Shown piece by piece: positions 44,751 to 51,797 of a stretch of 64,000 nucleotides of DNA. Each line of letters starts with the position of its first letter. Position 1 is the stretch's first letter. Made by a program: the position numbers and the translations under genes. The notes under the pieces were generated by a model that was given only the letters and a program-made list of their open reading frames with translations, had not been told where the DNA came from and did not search any database. Source of the DNA: Bradyrhizobium prioriisuperbiae (GTDB taxonomy: Bacteria; Pseudomonadota; Alphaproteobacteria; Rhizobiales; Xanthobacteraceae); NCBI RefSeq assembly GCF_032397745.1, contig NZ_CP135921.1:2480001-2544000 (forward strand), given 5' to 3'.

Positions 44751-45209
44751 ATGCCGCTGCGTATTCCCCGCCCCGCAGATCTTGCCACGTTGGTCGGAAC
44801 CGAGCTTTCGCCGAGTGACGAATTCGCGCTGAACCAGGCCGATGTCGATCGTTTTGTCGAAATCAGCGGCGATCGCCAGTGGATTCATTCGGACACCGAA
44901 CGTGCCCGGGCGGAATTGCCTGAAGGCCGGACCATCGTGCCCGGTAATCTGCTGCTGGCGCAAATCCCGCGGCTGCTGCAGCAGGTCTATGTCGTCGAAC
45001 GCTTCGCGAAGTGTCTTGTCGCGGGTTACAGCCAGGTCCGCTTCCGGCAAATTGTCGGCACCGGGACCCCGCTGGCGTTGCGGGTGAAACTGGTGTCGGT
45101 GACGCCGACACGCAGCTTCGTCCGGGTCGAAACCGAATGCACCATCATGATTGCTGACGATCGCAAGCCGGCGCTGACGGTCCAGGTGACCGACCTGTAT
45201 TACGAATAG
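44751..45209 (+). CDS. MaoC-like (R)-hydratase/dehydratase domain protein
   Basis: 152 residues from ATG 44751, preferred because GGAG lies 8 bp upstream; an in-frame GTG at 44742 would overlap the thiolase stop as in the preceding pairs. Single hot-dog domain with the hydratase-2 motif SGDRQWIHSDTERA (Asp and His) and GRTIVPGNLLLAQIPRLLQQ. Family members hydrate enoyl-CoA or dehydrate 3-hydroxyacyl thioesters. Together with the ligase and thiolase it forms a partial beta-oxidation or elongation-like set downstream of bioMNY. Last gene before the IS element. Confidence 0.82.
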   Translation: MPLRIPRPADLATLVGTELSPSDEFALNQADVDRFVEISGDRQWIHSDTERARAELPEGRTIVPGNLLLAQIPRLLQQVYVVERFAKCLVAGYSQVRFRQIVGTGTPLALRVKLVSVTPTRSFVRVETECTIMIADDRKPALTVQVTDLYYE

Positions 45210-45221
45210 CGGCGGCGGGAC

Positions 45222-47245
45222 TAACCCGTCTTCGCGGATTGGCGGGTTTTTGAAGGGTCGACATCAGCCAGATCAATGGCTTAGCTCGAAAGGTCTTCAC
45301 TACAGCGGCTGGCTTGGTTGACGGCGGCTGTGGTGATCCTGGGCGGCGGTTGCGGTGGCAGCCGGAGCTTCAGCCGATCAATCAGGAGCTGCAGTTCCGG
45401 TTCGGGATGGGTGTAGCGGGTGAGCAGGATCTCGCGCCCATCTGTGGTCGGCAGATGGACGTCGATCATCTGGATGGCGGCGAACTTTTCGAGCGCGCGA
45501 CGTGCGGTCAAGCCCGATGCGAGGGCATGAAGCCGGCGCGTCAGCGTGACCTGCATGCAGTAGGCCAGGAAGGCGATGAAGATGTGGGCCTCGATCCGGA
45601 CCTCGTCTTGATGGAACACCGGACGAATCGCCAGGTCGCCCTTGAGATTGCGGAACGCTTCTTCGACGGCAACGAGTTGGACGTAGTATTGCCAGAGCTG
45701 GGCGGGGTCATTGTCGGCGAGGTTGGTGCGCAGCAGATAACGGCCTTCGCGACGTCGGGTCTTTCTCAATCTGTTTCGATTGAGTGCGAAGCTGAAGCTC
45801 GGGCGCTGCTTGTCGATCTCGATATCGACCAGACGCCAGGCCGCCGGCGCTTTGGATCGCGCGCCGCCAAGCTTCATCAGCAATTCTTCGCGCGTGATCT
45901 CCATCGCATCGATTTGCCTGAGCCGTTTCCACAACCACTTCAGCTGCCGCCGGCGCATCGCGCGTTCCTTACTGATCCGATCGGCGCTTTGAGCGAAGAC
46001 GTAGAGCTCACCGTCCTCGGACAACAATTTGACCTGCACGCCCTCCCGCGCGTCCTGCCAGGGCTTGTCCAGCAGATGCTTCTCCAGCCGGTTCAGGCGT
46101 CCCTTCGGCGTACCGACCAGATATTGCACTGGCGGATCGCTGTGGCGCATTTCGGCCAGCACGGCCTCGGTCGGCACGCCACGATCCATCACCCAGACCC
46201 GGCGCGCCTTGCCGTATTGCTGCTCGATCTTGGCAAGGAACATCCGCAGTGTCTTGTTGTCAGCGGTGTTGCCGGGCAGCACCTCGTAAGCCAACGGCAA
46301 GCCATCGGGCGTCACCACCAGCGCGATTACCACTTGCGGGCAATCCGGCCGCTTGTCGCGGCTGTAGCCGTGGCGGCGCTTGCTGCCTTCCGGCAAGTCC
46401 GATGCGTTGACCTCGAAGTAGCTGCTGGTCAGATCGTACAGCAGCACGTCGAAGTCGGCATTGAACAAATCGCGCCAACGCCCGACCAGATGCGAGAATA
46501 GCGCCTCCTTATGCGCGAGCAGCAGATCGTGGCAGGCATAGAGTTTGTGCTCTTCCGCGAGGCCGAAGTCTGCTCCCAGAAGATCGGCCATTGCGCTCTG
46601 ACCGAACCATTGCCGATGCAGCCGCCACTCGCTGCCCGGCGCGATCAGCCGGTAGGTTGCCAGCACCTGCAGGATCTGGTCCCACCTCGTCTTCTTGCGG
46701 CTTGGCGGCAGCCGCTCTGCCCAGAACCAATCGAGCTGAAGCTCCTGCCACAACTGTCCGGCCAGCCAGCAGGCGCCCCATTGCCGCGGACGTCGAAGCT
46801 GCATCTCGGACAGGCGTAGCTGGACGATCGACGCATCGCCCGCGATCGCCTCGCATCGATCTTCCGGAAACAGCGACAACGTTCGCGCATGTCCGGCGTC
46901 TTCGTCGAGCACGTCGATCGCCTTGCGCCACGCCGCTGCCTGCGAGGAATTGATCTCACCGAGATACAGCACATGCCGCTGCACCACTCGCCCGTTATCG
47001 AGACGCTTGTTCTCGACAACGTTCCAGTAGCTGTGCGTCTTGCCGTTCTTCTTTCGCTCGGTGCGTCGCAGGAACATGGCGCTGCGAATCTATCCGCACC
47101 GTCACGTCATTGGGAATCCGGTAGGTCTTCACTACAGCCGTTTTCGGCCGATTCCGGACACCTCACCCTTTGCAGATCAAAGACTTAGCTCGCCAAAAAA
47201 TCGCAAAATCGCGATTTTCCAGCGCGAATCCGCGAACTCGGGCTA
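45222..47245 (-). mobile_element. IS1634-family insertion sequence, apparently intact
   Basis: About 2.02 kb. Imperfect 19-bp terminal inverted repeats: TAACCCGTCTTCGCGGATT at the left, and TAGCCCGAGTTCGCGGATT when the right end is read inward (3 mismatches). A single 598-codon transposase fills most of it. Two short direct repeats occur near both ends: AGGTCTTCACTACAGC at 45291 and 47123, and CAGATCAA(N4)TTAGCTCG near 45269 and 47176. No clear target-site duplication was found, so the ends are provisional. Confidence 0.8.
45281..47077 (-). CDS. IS1634 family transposase
   Basis: 598 residues, full length for the family. N-terminus FLRRTERKKNGKTHSYWNVV. DDE triad region: first Asp in VLLYDLTSSYFEVN, second Asp in RVWVMDRGVPTEAV, Glu in AVEEAFRNLKGDLAIRPVFH, with the C-terminal insert YCMQVTLTRRLHAL. 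No stop or frameshift, so it may be active. It cuts and rejoins the element ends. The 3' end of the gene overlaps one of the internal direct repeats. Confidence 0.93.
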   Translation of the reverse strand: MFLRRTERKKNGKTHSYWNVVENKRLDNGRVVQRHVLYLGEINSSQAAAWRKAIDVLDEDAGHARTLSLFPEDRCEAIAGDASIVQLRLSEMQLRRPRQWGACWLAGQLWQELQLDWFWAERLPPSRKKTRWDQILQVLATYRLIAPGSEWRLHRQWFGQSAMADLLGADFGLAEEHKLYACHDLLLAHKEALFSHLVGRWRDLFNADFDVLLYDLTSSYFEVNASDLPEGSKRRHGYSRDKRPDCPQVVIALVVTPDGLPLAYEVLPGNTADNKTLRMFLAKIEQQYGKARRVWVMDRGVPTEAVLAEMRHSDPPVQYLVGTPKGRLNRLEKHLLDKPWQDAREGVQVKLLSEDGELYVFAQSADRISKERAMRRRQLKWLWKRLRQIDAMEITREELLMKLGGARSKAPAAWRLVDIEIDKQRPSFSFALNRNRLRKTRRREGRYLLRTNLADNDPAQLWQYYVQLVAVEEAFRNLKGDLAIRPVFHQDEVRIEAHIFIAFLAYCMQVTLTRRLHALASGLTARRALEKFAAIQMIDVHLPTTDGREILLTRYTHPEPELQLLIDRLKLRLPPQPPPRITTAAVNQASRCSEDLSS

Positions 47246-47271
47246 ACCAGGGATCGTAGCCAGCGTCCGGA

Positions 47272-48066
47272 TCAGCGCGCGAGGCGCCGTCGGCTCAACC
47301 ACCACAGCGCGAGATTCCAGCCAATACAGGTCGCCAGCGCAAGGCTGAGGGCGATCGCCGAACCGAGCGGTCGTGCCGCAACGTGCAGCACGGCAATCCC
47401 GATCCCGAATCCCAGCAAACCCCATCCGCTGTTGGCGATCACGGCGGCGGTTGGTCGCCCGCCGATGCGTGGATGCAGGATCAGCATCATGCTGGTGAAT
47501 ACGGCTGGAAACAGCGCGATCACGCCGCTCACCCGCGGGCCGACCCAGCCCGACAGCCCCACCACTGTCGCGACTAGTGTCGCAACCAGCGCGGCGCGCA
47601 ATGGGACGTCGTACCAGCGCCGCGTCACCAGCGGCATTTTCACGTCGCGGTAACGCCGCAACAACGGCAGGCAGATCGCAAACGCCACCGCATTCGCCGC
47701 AAGTCCACCCAACAGCGACCATTGGACGGTTTGCATCAACGCAACCATCCCGAACCAGACGGCCACGGCGGCGGACAGACTGACGGCGACACTGCGGCGC
47801 TGCGCCAGCATAACGTAGGTCAGCCCGAGGAAGATGGTCGCGGCGTTGACCGGCAAGCTCGCCAGCGATCCGTCGGAGATGAACGCGGCATCGTGATCCA
47901 GCGCCAGGAACACGTACGACGGACCAGCTGATATCGGCAGGGTCGCAATCAGCGCGCCGATCACGGGGCCCGAGCGCTCGGTGATGATCGATGCGGACAC
48001 CACGAACGCGGCCGCGACGACCATGCGCAGCAGGAGCATCAGGATGAAAACAAGTTCGGGGGACAT
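47272..48066 (-). CDS. Multi-pass membrane protein of unknown function
   Basis: 264 residues from ATG 48066; the frame is open further upstream into the repeat region but without hydrophobic or start-like features. About eight hydrophobic segments, e.g. LVFILMLLLRMVVAAAFVVSASI, SLSAAVAVWFGMVALM and LGSAIALSLALATCIGWNLALWWL. Ends RRRLAR. No family motif recognised; no transport function can be assigned. It sits between the IS element and REP copy 3, on the minus strand, and may be a lone gene. Confidence 0.75.
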   Translation of the reverse strand: MSPELVFILMLLLRMVVAAAFVVSASIITERSGPVIGALIATLPISAGPSYVFLALDHDAAFISDGSLASLPVNAATIFLGLTYVMLAQRRSVAVSLSAAVAVWFGMVALMQTVQWSLLGGLAANAVAFAICLPLLRRYRDVKMPLVTRRWYDVPLRAALVATLVATVVGLSGWVGPRVSGVIALFPAVFTSMMLILHPRIGGRPTAAVIANSGWGLLGFGIGIAVLHVAARPLGSAIALSLALATCIGWNLALWWLSRRRLAR

Positions 48067-48123
48067 TGTGAGTTGAGACGCCTTCTCAGGGGAGAGCCGG
48101 CAAGCCAACACACCCTGCGCGCT

Positions 48124-48238
48124 GTAGCCCGGATGAGCCAACGGGTCCGCGCAAAGCGCGGCCCGATGACAGGCTCCGCGACATCCGGGAACAGGCGTGA
48201 ATATCAATCCCGGATGTCGCTTCGCTCATCCGGGCTAC
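48124..48238. repeat. REP-like palindromic repeat, family A copy 3 (expanded)
   Basis: Bounded by GTAGCCCGGATGAGCCAACG and TCGCTTCGCTCATCCGGGCTAC-type ends. At 115 bp it is longer than the ~80-bp copies because of extra inner sequence (CCGCGCAAAGCGCGG stem and GACATCCGGGA). Lies between the membrane-protein gene and osmC. Confidence 0.85.
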
Positions 48239-48244
48239 ACGTCA

Positions 48245-48754
48245 TTACACGCGCTGCAGCGACACCGACACCTTCGGGCCGTTCTTGATCGTCTGATAGA
48301 CCACGCAATAACGCTCGGTGAGCTTGAGCAACTGGTCGAGCTTCTCCTGCGGCGCGTCGGTGGCGACGTCAAAGCGCAGGCGGATTTCGGCAAAGCCCAC
48401 GGGGGCTTCCTTGTCGACGCCAAGCGTGCCGCGGAAATCGAGATCGCCCTCGGCGCTGACATGGCCGGATGCGAGCGGCACATCGATCGCGGTGGCGACC
48501 GACTTCAGGGTGACGCCGGCACAGGCCACCAGCGCTTCCAGCAGCATGTCACCGGAACACAGTTCCAGGCCGGAGCCTCCGGTCGCCGGATGCAGGCCGG
48601 CGGTCGCAATGGCACGGCCGGTTTCAACCTTGCAGGACAGACCGTCGCTCTCCAGCGATCCATTGGCCTTGAGTGTAATGAAGGCGGCCTTGGGATCGGC
48701 GCGATAACGATCCTTGATCGGCGCCTGCATGGCGCGCAGTTGGGTGGAATCCAT
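48245..48754 (-). CDS. OsmC family protein
   Basis: 169 residues. OsmC/Ohr fold with the two redox cysteines in LVACAGVTLKSVA and TERYCVVYQTI, the usual pair for peroxide reduction. N-terminus DSTQLRAMQAPIKDRY; middle EGDLDFRGTLGVDKEAPVGF. Members reduce organic hydroperoxides using lipoyl or other thiols, so a protective role is likely. It lies 48 bp downstream of the ssuB-type gene in the same direction and may be co-transcribed. Confidence 0.9.
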   Translation of the reverse strand: MDSTQLRAMQAPIKDRYRADPKAAFITLKANGSLESDGLSCKVETGRAIATAGLHPATGGSGLELCSGDMLLEALVACAGVTLKSVATAIDVPLASGHVSAEGDLDFRGTLGVDKEAPVGFAEIRLRFDVATDAPQEKLDQLLKLTERYCVVYQTIKNGPKVSVSLQRV

Positions 48755-48801
48755 GTTTTTACTCCCGGCAGTGGGTCAGTGCGTCAACAGCATTGACGCG
48801 A

Positions 48802-49581
48802 CTATATGCCTTCGCCCGCGCTCATCCAACCGTCAACCGGGCGGCGAGTGCGATCCAGCGAATGGTCGAGCGATGTCATGACCCGCCGTTTCACCACCTC
48901 GAATTGCGGCGAGGTGCGGTCGCGCTGCCGTGACAGATCCACCTTGATCTCCTCGAACAGCCGTCCGGGCCGCGGCCGCATCACCATGATGCGATCGGCC
49001 AGGACCACCGCTTCGTCAACATCGTGGGTCACCAGCAGCAGGGTGGGCCGGAAATCCTCCCACAGCGCCAACAGATGATCCTGCAGGTCGGCGCGGGTGA
49101 AGGCATCGAGGGCGGAGAACGGCTCGTCCAGCAGCAGCACCTCCGGCCGCGGCACCAGCGCACGGGCAATCGCCACCCGCTGCGCCTGCCCGCCGGACAG
49201 TTCCCGCGGCCAGGCGTTGGCCTTGTCGAGCAGGCCGACCCGCGCGAGCGCACGCGACACTTTCTCGCGCCGCATGTCGGCCGTGTCGGATGCGATCCCG
49301 AAGCCGATATTGTCGGCCACGCTCAGCCACGGCAGCAGGCGCGGCTCCTGGAAGATGACGCCGATGGCCTCGTGCGGCGATGTGATGCGGGTGCCGTCAA
49401 GCGCGATGGTGCCGGACGAAGCACGATCGAGCCCGCAGATGGCGCGCAGCAAGGTCGACTTGCCGCTGCCCGAGCCGCCGATGATGGCAACGATCTCGCC
49501 AAGCTGCACCTGCGCCGAGAAGTCCTGCAGCGCATGGACACCGTTGGGATAGACCTTGCCGACATGGTCGAGGACGAGCAT
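48802..49581 (-). CDS. ssuB: ABC transporter ATP-binding protein, nitrate/sulfonate/taurine type
   Basis: 259 residues. Walker A GGSGSGKSTLLRAI, Q-loop IFQEPRLLPWLSV, signature LSGGQAQRVAIARALV, Walker B VLLLDEPFSALDAF, H-loop VTHDVDEAV. The Q-loop QEPRLLPW and this spacing are typical of SsuB/TauB. The start ATG overlaps nothing, but lies 2 bp beyond the permease stop, so it is coupled to it. The substrate is likely an organosulfonate, but no monooxygenase gene (ssuD, tauD) is adjacent, so this is family-level only. Confidence 0.9.
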   Translation of the reverse strand: MLVLDHVGKVYPNGVHALQDFSAQVQLGEIVAIIGGSGSGKSTLLRAICGLDRASSGTIALDGTRITSPHEAIGVIFQEPRLLPWLSVADNIGFGIASDTADMRREKVSRALARVGLLDKANAWPRELSGGQAQRVAIARALVPRPEVLLLDEPFSALDAFTRADLQDHLLALWEDFRPTLLLVTHDVDEAVVLADRIMVMRPRPGRLFEEIKVDLSRQRDRTSPQFEVVKRRVMTSLDHSLDRTRRPVDGWMSAGEGI

Positions 49582-49583
49582 CG

Positions 49584-50465
49584 TCACCTCGCGCCGGAGC
49601 CGAACGAATCCTGCCAGCGCAACAGCGGCGTGGTGAGGACTTCGAGCAACCAGTCGGTGGTCTTGCCGAGAATGGCGAACACGATGATGGCGGCCATGAT
49701 CTGCGCCGGCTTGCCGAGCTGCTGGCCGTCGGTGAGCAGATAACCGAGCCCCTCGGACGCGCCCATGAATTCGGCCGCCACCACGAACATCCAGCCGAGC
49801 CCGAGGCCCGCGCGCAGCGACATGATGTAGGCCGGCAGCACGGCGGGCAGCAGGATGCGCCGAATCATCGCCGGCCCCGACAGGCGGAAAATGCGGCCGA
49901 CCTCGACGATCTTGCGATCGACCGACAGGATCGCACCCATCACGCCGAGATAGATCGGGAAAAACACGCCGACCGCGATCAGCGCGACCTTGGACGGCTC
50001 GAAGATGCCGAGCCACAGGATGAACAGCGGCACCCAGGCGATCGACGGAATCGCGCGCAGCGCCTGCAGCGTCGGATCGAGGATGCGCCGCGCCAGCGAC
50101 CAGTAGCCGGCAATCGCACCGAGCAACGTGCCCGCAGCAACCCCCAGCACAAACCCCGCGGCGACCCGCCACAGCGTCGCGGCCATATGGCGCGCAAGTT
50201 CGCCGCTGCGCCCGAGGTCGGCCAGGGTGGCGATGATGCGGCTCGGTGGCGGCACCAGCCGGCCGTTGGAGACACCGGATGCGACCGCCAGTTCCCAGAC
50301 CAGCGCGAGCCCGATCGGCAGCAGCAGGCCGAGCACGAAGCCGGTCCAGCGCGACGACCCGCGCGCCGGTTTCACTGCAGCGGCAGCGTCCGGCGCCCGA
50401 TCCTGCGGAGATCCGGCCTGGAGCGACGGGTTTTCGAAGGACGAATTTTCGAGGATCATGGCCAT
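49584..50465 (-). CDS. ssuC: ABC transporter permease, SsuC type
   Basis: About 293 residues from ATG 50465; starts at 50459 or 50504 are possible and no ribosome site decides. About six helices, e.g. FVLGLLLPIGLALVWELAVASG. The EAA loop region is ILSVDRKIVEVGRIFRLSGPAMIRRILLPAVLPA, and the cytoplasmic signature GLGLGWMFVVAAEFMGASEGLGYLL is strongly conserved in SsuC/TauC. Works with the ATPase and the periplasmic protein encoded next to it. Confidence 0.9.
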   Translation of the reverse strand: MAMILENSSFENPSLQAGSPQDRAPDAAAAVKPARGSSRWTGFVLGLLLPIGLALVWELAVASGVSNGRLVPPPSRIIATLADLGRSGELARHMAATLWRVAAGFVLGVAAGTLLGAIAGYWSLARRILDPTLQALRAIPSIAWVPLFILWLGIFEPSKVALIAVGVFFPIYLGVMGAILSVDRKIVEVGRIFRLSGPAMIRRILLPAVLPAYIMSLRAGLGLGWMFVVAAEFMGASEGLGYLLTDGQQLGKPAQIMAAIIVFAILGKTTDWLLEVLTTPLLRWQDSFGSGAR

Positions 50466-50532
50466 AGCCAAATCGCGTCCCGGCGGAGATTGCAAGTCGG
50501 GCATCTCATATAGGCTGGAGCCCCTCAAATAA

Positions 50533-50563
50533 ATGGCCCGCCGGATCGCTCCAGGCGGGCCAT
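50533..50563 (-). terminator. Intercistronic stem-loop between ssuA and ssuC
   Basis: ATGGCCCGCC and GGCGGGCCAT form a perfect 10-bp stem with an 11-base loop, followed on the minus strand by TTTATTTG. Probably a partial terminator or mRNA-protecting stem that keeps the binding protein in excess over the membrane parts, a known pattern in importer operons. Confidence 0.65.
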
Positions 50564-50584
50564 ATCAACGGAAGCTCAGCGGTT

Positions 50585-51571
50585 TCAGTTGGTCGGCAGC
50601 GGAACCTGATCGTCGATCAACTGGTCCACCGTCGCCTTGACGTCGACCTTGGCCTCGATGACCCCGGCCTGCTGCAGCGCGAGGCCGGCGGCCAGGATCG
50701 AATCGCGTTGCGGCGCGCCGATCCGGCTATGGGTCAGTTCGGTGCGCTCCTTGAGCTGCTTGTCGACCACAACGTCCGACAGCTTGGTGACGCCGATGAA
50801 GGAGCGCTTCAGGTCGTCATAATGCCCCAGGGAATATTTGCGGGCCTCCTCATAGACCGCGAGCACGCGGCGGACGATGGCCGGATTGTCCTTCAGGAAC
50901 TCTTCACGGACATTGAGGATACCCCAGGTGTTGGCCTCGGGTTTGCTGAAGAACAGCTTTGCGCCCTCCTCGACCTCAGCCTGCGCCATCATAGGATCGA
51001 GCCCGGCCCAGGCGTCGACATCGCCGCGGATCAGCGCGGCCTTGCCGTCGGCGTGCTGCAGCAGCACCGGGGTGATGTCCTTGTCGGTGAGGCCGGCGCC
51101 CTGCAGCGCCCGCACCAGGAAGATGTGCGGATCGGTGCCGCGAGTCACCGCAACGCGCTTGCCCTTGAGGTCTTCGACCTTGGCGATCTTGGAGTCCTTG
51201 GTGGTGACCAGCGCGGTCCATTCCGGCCGCGAATAGACATAGATCGACTTGATCGGATTGCCGTTGATCCTGGCCACCAGGGCGGCCGAGCCCGCGGTCG
51301 AGCCGAAATCGATCGAGCCGGCGTTTAGAAATTCCAGCGCCTTGTTCGAGCCGGCCGACTGCACCCAGACGATCTTGATGCCGTCCTTCTCGAATTCCTT
51401 TTCCAGCAGGCCCTTTTCCTTCAGCACGATGGAGACGGGATTGTAGGTCGCCCAGTCGATCGCGATCTGCTTCGGCGCGTCGGCGGCAAAGGCCGTGACC
51501 GGCGCGAGCGCCGCAGCCAGAGTAAGGACGGCGAAGGCCCGCCGGGACATCAAGGTCATCGTCTGCTCCAT
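50585..51571 (-). CDS. ssuA: Aliphatic sulfonate-type ABC transporter substrate-binding protein
   Basis: 328 residues. Signal peptide MSRRAFAVLTLAAALAPVTAFA-A. Mature part: IAIDWATYNPVSIVLKEKGLLEKEF, AGSIDFGSTAGSAALVARINGNPIKSI, LKGKRVAVTRGTDPHIFLVRAL, DVDAWAGLDPMMAQAE. These are the SsuA/NrtA-like signature blocks of periplasmic binding proteins for sulfonates, taurine or related anions. First gene of ssuACB; the promoter should lie in the 226 bp before glnD, on the opposite strand. Confidence 0.92.
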   Translation of the reverse strand: MEQTMTLMSRRAFAVLTLAAALAPVTAFAADAPKQIAIDWATYNPVSIVLKEKGLLEKEFEKDGIKIVWVQSAGSNKALEFLNAGSIDFGSTAGSAALVARINGNPIKSIYVYSRPEWTALVTTKDSKIAKVEDLKGKRVAVTRGTDPHIFLVRALQGAGLTDKDITPVLLQHADGKAALIRGDVDAWAGLDPMMAQAEVEEGAKLFFSKPEANTWGILNVREEFLKDNPAIVRRVLAVYEEARKYSLGHYDDLKRSFIGVTKLSDVVVDKQLKERTELTHSRIGAPQRDSILAAGLALQQAGVIEAKVDVKATVDQLIDDQVPLPTN

Positions 51572-51797
51572 AGCAAGGATCGAAAACCGCGAACGGACAT
51601 CAAAGTCGTTGCGGGCTGCATTAATTCGATCTTTAATTTCAAATGCTTAGAGTCAATAATCAACCAGAAAATCCGTGCTTTGAGACCTTGCCCTGAAGAA
51701 GAAAATTCCGCACCGTCGAGGAAAGCGAGAACGCTTGTATCGTCGGCCTGGAATCGCTTGGTGACACCGCACGCCTTGTCCATTATCCCGGACACTC

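Noticed and set aside
51620..51645. CtrA site in the ssuA-glnD gap
   Set aside because: Two TTAA tetramers occur, but with an 8-base rather than 7-base spacer, so it does not match the consensus.
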